Source: Neodontobutis hainanensis (lineage: Eukaryota; Chordata; Actinopteri; Gobiiformes; Odontobutidae). Taken from it: a stretch of DNA of 64,000 nucleotides. The position numbers were made by a program, and so were the translations under genes. The DNA is taken from positions 26,272-90,271 of the forward strand of contig JALDNG010000738.1 of NCBI GenBank assembly GCA_024349245.1. Direction: 5' to 3'. A model generated the notes under the pieces. That model was not told the DNA's origin. It searched no databases and was given only the letters and a program-made list of their open reading frames with translations. Of the stretch, positions 19,525-32,015 are shown piece after piece; positions within the stretch are counted from its first letter, which is position 1, and each line of letters starts with the position of its first letter.

Positions 19525-22500
19525 AGGGGTTCAAGCACGGTGCTGAAACCCTATTGTAATTGTCCTGATTTTTATTATTATTATTATTATTATTATTCTC
19601 CGGTAAGCATCGTGCAGGTCAAACCGTAAATGCTGGAGCGTTGAAACTTTGTCAGATGGTAGTACTCACCTGCCGCTGAATGTGAAAAGGTATGACACTA
19701 ATTGGCCAATAGGTGGCGCTATAGCAAGTAAAAGCGCGAATGGGCTCATAACTCGTAAACCGGTTATTTGACATTTATGTGTCATATATCATTGGAAAGC
19801 TGAGTCCTTGGCAAAAAAAACGTATATCTCCGATTTCATTTCCGCCTATAAAAATTTTCCGCCATTTTGAATTTTGTGGAAAATCTACTTTTGCGAACTA
19901 GTCCTAGGTTTTTTGACCAATCGGAACCAAACCAGTGTCAAAATGTTCTATGGTGTCTGATTATCGATAATTATCGAAAAAAAGTCGAAATTTCGATTCT
20001 GGTTCGCTAAGGGGCTTCAAAATAAAAGTTCAAAAAACGCATGTTTTACGAAAAAGGCTATAACTCGAGAAGGAAATGAGCTAATTTTGTAAAACTTGGT
20101 ACACATGTCTAAGGCGTGACTTTGTAGATAGGGTAACAAAATCGCGACGATTGGCCACATGGTGGCGCTATAACATGAAAAAAACATATAAAGGGCTATA
20201 ACCGCGCGACCGCTAGTCCGATTGACTTGAAAATCGGTATGCAGTGTCTTGGCCCAAGGTGCTAGGCATGTCTAAAAGGACATTGGCCTTTCTCAAAAAA
20301 CATGGCCGCCATCGACCAATGAAATTTGAGCACTTATTAGACGAGGTTATCGGAGGCCGATCGAAACGAAACTCGATAAGGCTGTTCGACTCGAGGTTCT
20401 AAAGGTCTGTAAGAATTTTGAAAGAAATCGGCCACTAGTCGGCGCTAACGAGTTTTATGGCTCTGTAATCACGTGGTGTTTGACATATCTACGCAAACTG
20501 CATATCTTTGGATAGATCTCTTCATGCTGAACAACTTTGCCAATATAACCACTGTTGTCAATCAAAGCGTTCATTAAATATTCGCAATTATGTTAAAAAC
20601 CTACTTTTGCGAACTAGTCCTAGGTTTTTCGACTGATCGGAACCAAACCAGTTTCAAAATGTTCTCTGTTGTCTCATTATCGATAATTATCGAAAAAAAG
20701 TTGAAATTTCGAAAATTTTTAGAGTAAAGGGCTTCAAAATAAAAGTTCAGAAAACGCATTATTTACTTAAAAGGTTATAACTCAAGAAGGAAATGAGATA
20801 AATTTACAAAACTTGCTACACGTATGTAAGGGGACACTTTGTGGTCAGGATAAAAATTTCGCGATGATTGGCCACTTGGTGGCGCTATAACATGAAAAAA
20901 CATGAATATACACGAAAAGGGCTATAACCGCGCAACCGCTAGTCCGATTGACTTGAAAATAGGTATGCAGTGTCTTGGCCCAACGTCCTAGGTATGTCTA
21001 AAAGGACATTGGCCTATCTCAAAAAACATGGCCGCAATTGACTAATGAACGCTAATGTGCTCAAAAGCCTATTAAGGCTCAAAACTTCACTAAAGTAGGT
21101 GGGTACATGCAGCGTGTGTGTCTAAAGATGTGTGCAAACTTTTATGGACATTGGACTATAGGTGGCGCTATAACATGAAGAAACATGAAAAGGGCTATAA
21201 ACACTGGTTGTACATCTCTCTAGATATGTGTGTTTGTAGTGAATATCTATTAAAGAAATGCTCAGCCTTTATTCAGATAAGCACATTTAACATATGACAT
21301 TACATTTGGCAGTAGTTTTTAGCTTTAAAATTCACATTTAATATCACATTTTGTCAATGTTTATCAATGCCATAGACTTGTGCTGGCTGTAATACTACTG
21401 TTGTCCTGTAGATGGGGTCTTTTCCTTGGCTTTTATCACTTGATTTTGACATTTTGTGTATTATTATTTTAATTTATTTTAATCTTCTTCTTTCTGTACA
21501 GCACTTTGGTCTACTGGTAGTGTTAAAGTGCATTATAAATAAAGTTTGTTGTTGTTGTTGTTGTTGTTTGATGCAGGATTAGAAATGTACTCTCTTGTGT
21601 TTCCACAGGTTAAAATTAAATGTATAGGCTAGAATCATGGTAAATCAAACTGGAACATGGTAAATCACGGTAAATCATGCCAGGAGATGCTAAATCAATG
21701 TAAACTATGGTAAATCATGGTAAAATATGTCAAATTATGGTAACATTTGGTAAATAACAAACATTTGTAATATCATGGTAAATCAGGCTAGAACATAATT
21801 AATCAAGGTAAACTATAGTGAAATATTGTAAATCACACTAGAGTGCAGTAGAACAGACTCTATGTAGCCCTGTACAAAATTTCTATAAGTTTCAGAGTAT
21901 AAAAGATCATTAACAGTGAACACACACACAAACAAAAAATATATATAAAGAAAAGTTCATAGAGTTCATGATAGTTAAAATTGGGTAAAAGGTGTGTTGG
22001 TTAAAAGTATAAATATAGTATATAGAGTTTAATAAATAAGGCTATTTACAGTTAAGTTAAAAGTCATATAAAAGTTTTACGTTTCATCTAAAAAAAATAA
22101 AATAGAGAAGAAGCTGTGTTTATTTGTGTAACCTAACCTGTCAAATGTCAGTCATTTAATTCCTGTTTTGCTGTTGGTTGTGTTAGTACTGGAGCCAATC
22201 AGAGTAACATCACTGTGTAAGGGGCAGGACTAGTGGGACAGGTTTGTGTGAGGAGTAGTGAGCATGCATGAGAGAAGGACAGACACATGTTATGATGAGA
22301 GAGCTAATGAAGGAGGTATCTTAGTGTGGGAAGCATTAATGTTTTGTTTATGAAGGTCGACTACTCGTGGTCCTTACAACAAAGAAAAACGTTGGTGTGA
22401 CTTACAAGAGGTGAATATGATTGTATATGCCTGTAATTTTGTATTATATCGAACTGGTATAGTTAGGACACTGAATGTATAACGTGGTTAGCGAAATGCT

Positions 22501-23559
22501 AGCTAGCGGTAGCATTCTATGCCATGTGCTCATATGTTGTAGTTTTAGCATTGTGATATCTCTAAAACTAAAACAAAGCTAACGCTAATTCAATAAGAAA
22601 TAGTGTTTGATGTGGCTAAATTCAGATAATATGCTCTAAGGAGACGGACGTTGGAGAGAGAGAGAGAAAAGGAGAGGTATGCCCTGCTGTTTTCTGCCCA
22701 GCTGTTCTGTGCACCCTGCCTTGACCTTCTGTGACGTGTTTCTAACTTTGCCATAACTTTTGCCATTACCAACACCATTACCATTGCCTTCAATGTACTG
22801 ACTACACCTGGATTCGTGAGTACTAACAATTCATATGCACGTGCTTTTTGTTTATGCTCAGTTTCTGAGTGAAGCCTCACCGTACACAAAGTGTCATTGA
22901 ACATGCTTGCAACGGGGTTGAACATTTTTTCAGAGGGAATGAATAATTGTTTAAGTTCAATATAACCACAGAAAGGTTTTTCTTTTGGGAAAGTGAAGTT
23001 TGTTTTTGTTTTTTTTCTTCCAGCTCGTTTCATGTATATGTGATTTGTTTTATTTAATTCTGAGATACAATTATCTTTTATTTAGTGTTGTAAATAAATA
23101 TTTGGGAATAGTTTTGCAAACCAAAAAAAAATAGTTTTGGTGGTCTTTTAAAGAATAGCAAAGAGTATTTTGAATATATAACATTTATTAAGTAACATAA
23201 CAAAAACAAGTTGTATTTCTCTACAATGAGCCCAGGCCCAGTCTCATTGTATTTCCATTCCAGCTTTATTTTCTAACTACATGGCACCTGGGTTACATGT
23301 AGATGTTCAGTAGAACAGACTGTAGATGTGCAGTAGAACAGACTGTAAAGATGCAGTAGAACAGACTGTCGACAGATATTAAAACAGACTTGCCTGTATT
23401 GGCTGTAAATGGTATTTTCCGTTCATTATTTCAGTGATAGAAATCTTGCCAAGTTAAAAAATAATGTCTTTCAATGCGTCTGTGGTTTAAAGGCCTTCAA
23501 GTTTAGCATTTGAGGCTTGATTGCTTGAACCCCGATAAATGCTGCTTGCAGCTTTAATT
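19525..23559. repeat. B unit U5 (subtype b, one left hairpin with loop loss)
   Basis: Type-b start (CTATAGCAAGTAAAAGCGCG). The left hairpin reads AGCACGGTGCT, where the usual tip is AGCACGAAGTGCT. It has a single palindrome arm and three minisatellite copies. The GC box is mutated to GGGGCAGGAC. It carries the GTCATATAAAAG insertion. Confidence 0.9.
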
Positions 23560-26500
23560 AGGGGTTCAAGCACGAAGTGCTGAAACCCTATTGTAATTGT
23601 ACTGATTTTTAGGGGTTCAAGCACGAAGTGCTGAAACCCTATTGTAATTGTCCTGATTTTTATTATTATTATTCTCCGGTAAAACGCATCGTGCAGGTCA
23701 AACCGTAAATGCTGGAGCGTTGAAACTTTGTCAGATGGTAGTACTCACCTGCCGCTGAATGTGAAAAGGTATGACACTAATTGGCCAATAGGTGGCGCTA
23801 TAGTAAGAAAAAAACGTAAAATGCAGATAAATCAAAAACTGTTTGGTCAAATCTCAAGTGTCTTATATCATTGGAAAGCGGTGTCATTGGCAAACAAAAC
23901 GTATATCTCCGATTTCATTTCCGCCTATAAAAATTTTCCGCCATTTTGAATTTTGTTGAAAATCTACTTTTGCGAACTAGTCCTAGGTTTTTTGACCAAT
24001 CGGAACCAAACCAGTCTCAACATGTTCTATGGTGTCTGATTATCGATAATTATCGAAAAAAAGTCGAAATTTCGATTCTGGTTTGCTAAGGGGCTTCAAA
24101 ATAAAAGTTCAAAAAACGCATGTTTTACAAAAAAGGCTATAACTCAAAAAGTAAATGAGCAAATTTTACCAAACTCGGTACACGTGTCTAAGGCGTGACT
24201 TTGTGGATAGGGTAACAAAATCGCGACGATTGGCCACATGGTGGCGCTATAACATGAAAAAAACATAAATTAGGCTATAACCGCGCGACCGCTAGTCCGA
24301 TTGACTTGAAAATCGGTATGCAGTGTCTTGGCCCAAGGTGCTAGGTATGTCTAAAAGGACATTGGCCTATCTCAAAAACATGGCCGCATCGACCAATGAA
24401 GTTTGAGCACTTATTAGACGAAGGTTATCGGAGGCGATCGAAACGAAACTCGATAAGGCTGTTCGACTCGAGGTTCTAAAGGTCTGTAAGAATTTTGAAA
24501 GAAATCGGCCACTAGTCGGCGCTAACGAGTTTTATGGCTCCGTAATCACGTGGTGTTTGACATATCTACGCAAACTGCATATCATTGGATAGATCTCTTC
24601 ATGTTGAACAACTTTGCCAATATAACCACTGTTGTCAATCAAAGCGTTCATTAAATATTCGCAATTATGTTAAAAACCTACTTTTGCAAACTAGTCCTAG
24701 GTTTTTCGACCGATCGGAACCAAACCAGTTTCATTATGTTCTCTGGTGTCTCATTATCAATATTTATCGAAAAAAAGCTGAAATTTCGAAAATATTTTGG
24801 GGTAAGGGGGTTCAAAATAAAAGTTCAGAAAACGCATGTTTCAAGAAAAAGGTTATAACTCAAGAAGGAAATGAGATAATTTTACCAAACTTGGTAAACG
24901 TGTGTATATTGTCAATTTGTAGTCAGGATAAAAAAATTGCGATGATTGGCCGCTCGGTGGCGCTATAACATGAAAAAACATGAATATACACGAAAAGGGC
25001 TATAACCGCGCGACCGCTAGTCCGATTGACTTGAAAATAGGTATGCAGTGTCTTGGCCCTAGGTTCTAGGTATGTCTAAAAGGACATTGGCCTATCTCAA
25101 AAAACATGGCCGCAATTGACTAATGAACGCTAATGTGCTCAAAAGCCTATTAAGGCTCAAAACTTCACTAAAGTAGGTGGGCACATGCAGCGTGTGTCTC
25201 TAAAGATGTGTGCAAACTTTTATGGACATTGGACTATAGGTGGCGCTATAACATGAAGAAACATGAAAAGGGCTATAACCACTGGTTGTACATCTCTCTA
25301 GATATGTGTGTTTGTAGTGAATATCTATTAAAGAAATGCTCAGCCTTTATTCAGATAAGCACATTTAACATATGACATTACATTTGGCAGTAGTTTTTAG
25401 CTTTAAAATTCACATTTAATATCACATTTTGTCAATGTTTATCAATGCCATAGACTTGTGCTGGCTGTAATACTACTGTTGTCCTGTAGATGGGGTCTTT
25501 TCCTTGGCTTTTATCACTTGATTTTGACATTTTGTGTATTATTATTTTAATTTATTTTAATCTTCTTCTTTCTGTACAGCACTTTGGTCTACTTGTAGTG
25601 TTAAAGTGCTTTATAAATAAAGTTTGTTGTTGTTGTTGTTGTTGTTGTTTGATGCAGGATTAGAAATGTACTCTCTTGTGTTTCCACAGGTTAAAATTAA
25701 ATGTATAGGCTAGAATCATGGTAAATCAAACTGGAACATGGTAAATCACGGTAAATCATGCCAGGAGATGCTAAATCAATGTAAACTATGGTAAATCATG
25801 GTAAAATATGTCAAATTATGGTAACATTTGGTAAATAACAAACATTTGTAATATCATGGTAAATCAGGCTAGAACATAATTAATCAAGGTAAACTATAGT
25901 GAAATATTGTAAATCACACTAGAGTGCAGTAGAACAGACTCTATGTAGCCCTGTACAAAATTTCTATAAGTTTCAGAGTATAAAAGATCATTAACAGTGA
26001 ACACACACAAACAAAAAATATATATAAAGAAAAGTTCATAGAGTTCATGATAGTTAAAATTGGGTAAAAGGTGTGTTGGTTAAAAGTATAAATATAGTAT
26101 ATAGAGTTTAATAAATAAGGCTATTTACAGTTAAGTTAAAAGTCATATAAAAGTTTTACGTTTCATCTAAAAAAAATAAAATAGAGAAGAAGCTGTGTTT
26201 ATTTGTGTAACCTAACCTGTCAAATGTCAGTCATTTAATTCCTGTTTTGCTGTTGGTTGTGTTAGTACTGGAGCCAATCAGAGTAACATCACTGTGTAAG
26301 GGGCGGGACTAGTGGGACAGGTTTGTGTGAGGAGTAGTGACATGCATGAGAGAAGGACAGACACATGTTATGATGAGAGAGCTAATAAAGGAGGTATCTT
26401 AGTGTGGGAAGCATTAATGTTTTGTTTATGAAGGTCGACTACTCGTGGTCCTTACAACAAAGAAAAACGTTGGAGTGACTTACAAGAGGTGAATATGATT

Positions 26501-27757
26501 GTATATGCCTGTAATTTTGTATTATATCGAACTGGTATAGTTAGGACACTGAATGTATAACGTGGTTAGCGAAATGCTAGCTAGCGGTAGCATTCTATGC
26601 CATGTGCTCATATGCTGTAGTTTTAGCATTGTGATATCTCTAAAACTACAACATATGAGCACATGGCATAGAATGCTCATATGCTCATATGTTGTAGTTT
26701 TAGCATTGTGATATCTCTAAAACTAAAACAAAGCTAACGCTAATTCAATAAGAAATAGTGTTTGATGTGGCTAAATTCAGATAATATGCTCTAAGGAGAC
26801 GGACGTTGGAGAGAGAGAGAAAAGGAGAGGTATGCCCTGCTGTTTTCTGCCCAGCTGTTCTGTGCACCCTGCCTTGACCTTCTGTGACGTGTTTCTAACT
26901 TTGCCATAACTTTTGCCATTACCAACACCATTACCCATGCCTTCGCTGTACTGACTAAACCTGGATTCGTGAGTACTAACAATTCATATGCATGTGCTTT
27001 TTGTTTATGCTCAGTTTCTGAGTGAAGCCTCACCGTACACAAAGTGTCATTGAACATGCTTGCAACGGGGTTGAACATTTTGTCAGAGGGAATGAATAAT
27101 TGTTTAAGTTCAATAAAACCACAGAAAGGTTTTTCTTTTGGGAAAGTGAAGTTTGTTTTTGTTTTTTTTTCTTCCAGCTCGTTTCATGTATGTGATTTGT
27201 TTTATTTAATTCTGAGATACAATTATCTTTTATTTAGTGTTGTAAATAAATATTTGGGAATAGTTTTGCAAACCAAAAAAAAAATAGTTTTGGTGGTCTT
27301 TTAAAGAATAGCAAAGAGTATTTTGAATATATAACATTTATTAATTAACATAAAAAAAACAAGTTGTATTTCTCTACAACGAGCCCAGGCCCAGTCTCAT
27401 TGTATTACCACTCCAGCTTTATTTTCTAACTACATGGCACCTGGGTTACATGTAGATGTTCAGTAGAACAGACTGTAGATGTTCAGTAGAACAGACTGTA
27501 GATGTGCAGTAGTACAGACTGTAAAGATGCAGTAGAACAGACTGTAAAGATGCAGTAGAACAGACTGTCGACAGATATTAAAACAGACTTGCCTGTATTG
27601 GCTGTAAATGGTATTTTCCGTTCATTATTTCAGTGATAGAAATCTTGCTAAGTTAAAAAATAATGTCTTTCAATGCGTCTGTGGTTTAAAGGCCTTCAAG
27701 TTTAGCATTTGAGGCTTGATTGCTTGAACCCGATAAATGCTGCTTGCAGCTTTAATT
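23560..27757. repeat. B unit U6 (subtype a, two left hairpins)
   Basis: Left hairpins start at 23560 and 23611, again 51 bases apart. Type-a start, a two-arm palindrome (26589-26729) and five minisatellite copies. In the module near 24667-24968 it has private changes, including loss of the second TCGATAATTATCGA palindrome. The right end has lost one C. Confidence 0.9.
26589..26729. repeat. Two-arm palindrome (U6)
   Basis: One forward and one reverse copy of the GTGCTCATATG(T/C)TGTAG arm surround GCATTGTGATATCTC, then a further forward arm follows. U3 has the same form at 14144-14282. It is the first expansion step beyond the single-arm units. Confidence 0.8.
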
Positions 27758-30700
27758 AGGGGTTCAAGCACGTGCTGAAACCCTATTGTAATTGTCCTGA
27801 TTTTTATTATTATTATTATTATTCTCGGTAAAACGCATCGTGCAGGTCAAACCGTAAATGCTGGAGCGTTGAAAATTTGTCAGATGGTAGTACTCACCTG
27901 CCGCTGAATGTGAAAAGGTATGACACTAATTGGCCAATAGGTGGCGCTATAGCAAGCAAAAGCGCGAATGGGCTCATAACTCGTAAACCGGTTAGTCGAC
28001 ATTTATGTGTCATATATCATTGAAAGCTGAGTCCTTGGCAAAAAAACGTATATCTCGATTTCATTTCCGCCTATAAAAATTTTCCGCCATTTTGAATTTT
28101 GTTGAAAATCTACTTTTGCGAACTAGTCCTAGGTTTTTTGACCAATCGGAACCAAACCAGTCTCAACATGTTCTATGGTGTCTGATTATCGATAATTATC
28201 GAAAAAAAGTCGAAATTTCGATTCTGGTTCGCTAAGGGGCTTCAAAATAAAAGTTCAAAAAACGCATGTTTTACGAAAAAGGCTATAACTCAAGAAGTAA
28301 ATGAGCAAATTTTACCAAACTTGGTACACGTGTCTAAGGCGTGACTTTGTGGATAGGGTAACAAAATTGCGACGATTGGCCACATGGTGGCGCTATAACA
28401 TGAAAAAAACATAAATTAGGCTATAACCGCGCGACCGCTAGTCCGATTGACTTGAAAATCGGTATGCAGTGTCTTGGCCCAAGGTGCTAGGTATGTCTAA
28501 AAGGACATTGGCCTATCTCAAAAACATGGCCGCCATCGACCAATGAAGTTTGAGCACTTATTAGACGAAGGTTATCGGAGGTCGATCAAAACGAAACTCG
28601 ATAAGGCTGTTCGACTCGAGGTTCTAAAGGTCTGTAAGAATTTTGAAAGAAATCGGCCACTAGTCGGCGCTAACGAGTTTTATGGCTCTGTAATCACGTG
28701 GTGTTTGACATATCTATGCAAACTGCATATCTTTGGATAGATCTCTTCATGCTGAACAACTTTGCCAATATAACCACTGTTGTCAATCAAAGCGTTCATT
28801 AAATATTCGCAACTATGTTAAAAACCTACTTTTGCGAACTAGTCCTAGGTTTTTCGACTGATTGGAACCAAACCAGTTTCAAAATGTTCTCTGTTGTCTC
28901 ATTATCGATAATTATCGAAAAAAAGTTGAAATTTCGAAAATTTTTAGAGTAAAGGGCTTCAAAATAAAAGTTCAGAAAACGCATTATTTACTTAAAAGGT
29001 TATAACTCAAGAAGGAAATGAGATAAATTTACAAAACTTGCTACACGTATGTAAGGGGACACTTTGTGGTCAGGATAAAAATTTCGCGATGATTGGCCAC
29101 TCGGTGGCGCTATAACATGAATAAACATGAATAAACACAAAAAGGGCTATAACCGCGCGACCGCTAGTCCGACTGACTTGAAAATAGGTATGCAGTGTCT
29201 TGGCCCCAGGTTCTAGGTATGTCTAAAAGGACATTGGCGTATCTCAAAAAACATGGCCGCAATCGACTAATGAACGCTAATGTGCTCAAAAGCCTATTAA
29301 GGCTCAAAACTTCACTAAAGTAGGTGGGCACATGCAGCGTGTGTCTCTAAAGATGCATGCAAACTTTTATGGAGATTGGATTAAAGGTGGCACTAAAAAA
29401 TGAACAAACATGAAAAGGGCTATAACCACTGGTTGTACATCTCTCTAGATATGTGTGTTTGTAGTGAATATCTATTCAAGAAATGCTCAGACTTTATTCA
29501 GATAAGCACATTTAACATATGACATTACATTTGGCAGTAGTTTTTAGCTTTAAAATTCACATTTAATATCACATTTTGTCAATGTTTATCAATGCCATAG
29601 ACTTGTGCTGGCTGTAATACTACTGTTGTCCTGTAGATGGGGTCTTTTCCTTGGATTTTATCACTTGATTTTGACATTTTGTGTATTATTATTTTAATTT
29701 ATTTTAATCTTCTTCTTTCTGTACAGCACTTTGGTCTACTTCAGTAGTGTTAAAGTGCTTTATAAATAAAGATTGTTGTTGTTGTTGTTGTTGTTTTTTG
29801 ATGCAGGATTAGAAATGTACTCTCTTGTGTTTCCACAGGTTAAAATTAAATGTATAGGCTAGAATCATGGTAAATCAAACTGGAACATGGTAAATCACGG
29901 TAAATCATGCCAGGAGATGCTAAATCAATGTAAACTATGGTAAATCATGGTAAAATATGTCAAATTATGGTAACATTTGGTAAATAACAAACATTTGTAA
30001 TATCATGGTAAATCAGGCTAGAACATAATTAATCAAGGTAAACTATAGTGAAATATTGTAAATCACACTAGAGTGCAGTAGAACAGACTCTATGTAGCCC
30101 TGTACAAAATTTCTATAAGTTTCAGAGTATAAAAGATCATTAACAGTGAACACACTCACACAAACAAATATATATAAATAAAAGTTCATAAAGTTCATGA
30201 TAGTTAAAATTGGGTAAAAGGTGTGTTGGTTAAAAGTATAAATATAGTATATAGAGTTTAATAAATAAGGCTATTTACAGTTAAGTTAAAAAATAAAATA
30301 GAGAAGAGATGTGTTTATTTGTGTAACCTAACCTGTCAAATGTCAGTCATTTAATTCCTGTTTTGCTGTTGGTTGTGTTAGTACTGGAGCCAATCAGAGT
30401 AACATCACTGTGTAAGGGGCGGGACTAGTGGGACAGGTTTGTGTGAGGAGTAGTGAGCACATGAGAGAAGGACAGACACACGTTATGATGAGAGAGCTAA
30501 TGAAGGAGGTATCTTAGTGTGGGAAGCATTAATGTTTTGTTTATGAAGGTCGACTACTCGTGGTCCTTACAACAAAGAAAAACGTTGGTGTGACTTACAA
30601 GAGGTGAATATGATTGTATATGCCTGTAATTTTGTATTATATCGAACTGGTATAGTTAGGACACTGAATGTATAACGTGGTTAGCGAAATGCTAGCTAGC

Positions 30701-32015
30701 GGTAGCATTCTATGCCATGTGCTCATATGTTGTAGTTTTAGCAATGAAGGAGGTATCGTAGTGTGGGAAGCATTAATGTTTTGTTTATGAAGGTCGACTA
30801 CTCGTGGTCCTTACAACAAAGAAAAACGTTGGTGTGACTTACAAGAGGTGAATATGATTGTATATGCCTGTAATTTTGTATTATATCAAACTGGTATATT
30901 TAGGACACTGAATGTATAACGTGGTTAGTGAAATGCTAGCTAGCGGTAGCATTCTATGCCATGTGCTCATATGTTGTAGTTTTAGCATTGTGATATCTCT
31001 AAAACTAAAACAAAGCTAACGCTAATTCAATAAGAAATAGTGTTTGATGTGGCTAAATTCAGATAATATGCTCTAAGGAAACGGACGTTGGAGAGAGAGA
31101 AAAGGAGAGGTATGCCCTGCTGTTTTCTGCCCAGCTGTTCTGTGCACCCTGCATTGACCTTCTGTGACGTGTTTCTAACTTTGCCATAACTTTTGCCATT
31201 ACCAACACCATTACCATTGCCTTCGCTGTACTGACTACACCTGGATTCGTGAGTACTAACAATTCATATGCACGTGCTTTTTGTTTATGCTCAGTTTCTG
31301 AGTGAAGCCTCACCGTACACAAAGTGTCATTGAACATGCTTGCAACGGGGTTGAACATTTTTTCAGAGGGAATGAATAATTGTTTAAGTTCAATATAACC
31401 ACAGAAAGGTTTTCCTTTTGGGAAAGTGAAGTTTGTTTTTGTTTTTTTTCTTCCAGCTCGTTTCATGTATATGTGATTTGTTTTATTTAATTCTGAGATA
31501 CAATTATCTTTTATTTAGTGTTGTAAATAAATATTTGGGAATAGTTTTGCAAACCAAAAAAAAAATTGTTTTGGTGGTCTTTTAAAGAATAGCAAAGAGT
31601 ATTTTGAATATATAACATTTATTAAGTAACATAACAAAAACAAGTTGTATTTCTCTACAACGAGCCCAGGCCCAGTCTCACTGTATTACCACTCCAGCTT
31701 TATTTTCTAACTACATGGCACCTGGGTTACATGTAGATGTTCAGTAGAACAGACTGTAGATGTGCAGTAGTACAGACTGTAAAGATTCAGTAGTACAGAC
31801 TGTAGATGTGCAGTAGTACAGACTGTCAACAGATATTAAAACAGACTTGCCTGTATTGGCTGTAAATGGTATTTTCAGTTCATTATTTCAGTGATAGAAA
31901 TCTTGCCAAGTTAATAAATAATGTCTTTAATGCGTCTGTGGTTTAAAGGCCTTCAAGTTTAGCATTTGAGGCTTGATTGCTTGAACCCCGATAAATGCTG
32001 CTTGCAGCTTTAATT
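27758..32015. repeat. B unit U7 (subtype b/c mosaic, internal duplication)
   Basis: The start is type b, but the LINE-like tail has the c-type AAATAAAGATTG and TTGGATTTTATC, so the unit is a mosaic. The left hairpin has lost its loop (AGCACGTGCT). A 244-base segment is duplicated (30499-30985). It has four minisatellite copies. The anchor has lost one C (CTCGGTAAAACGC). Confidence 0.9.
30499..30985. repeat. Direct duplication of ~244 bases in U7
   Basis: Two copies begin AATGAAGGAGGTATC at 30499 and 30743. The first has TATCTTAG and ATATCGAACTGGTATAG. The second has TATCGTAG and ATATCAAACTGGTATAT, variants typical of other units. The copies therefore have different ancestry. The first ends inside the palindrome arm (GTTTTAGCA). 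Confidence 0.85.

Noticed and set aside
22590..23033. 147-codon minus-strand frame (longest in the window), recurring in other B units
   Set aside because: The frame length varies from none to 147 codons between nearly identical units because of one- and two-base indels. The protein has no domain I recognise, and part of it reflects degenerate CCATTACCA-type DNA. It is better read as a chance frame in a conserved repeat.
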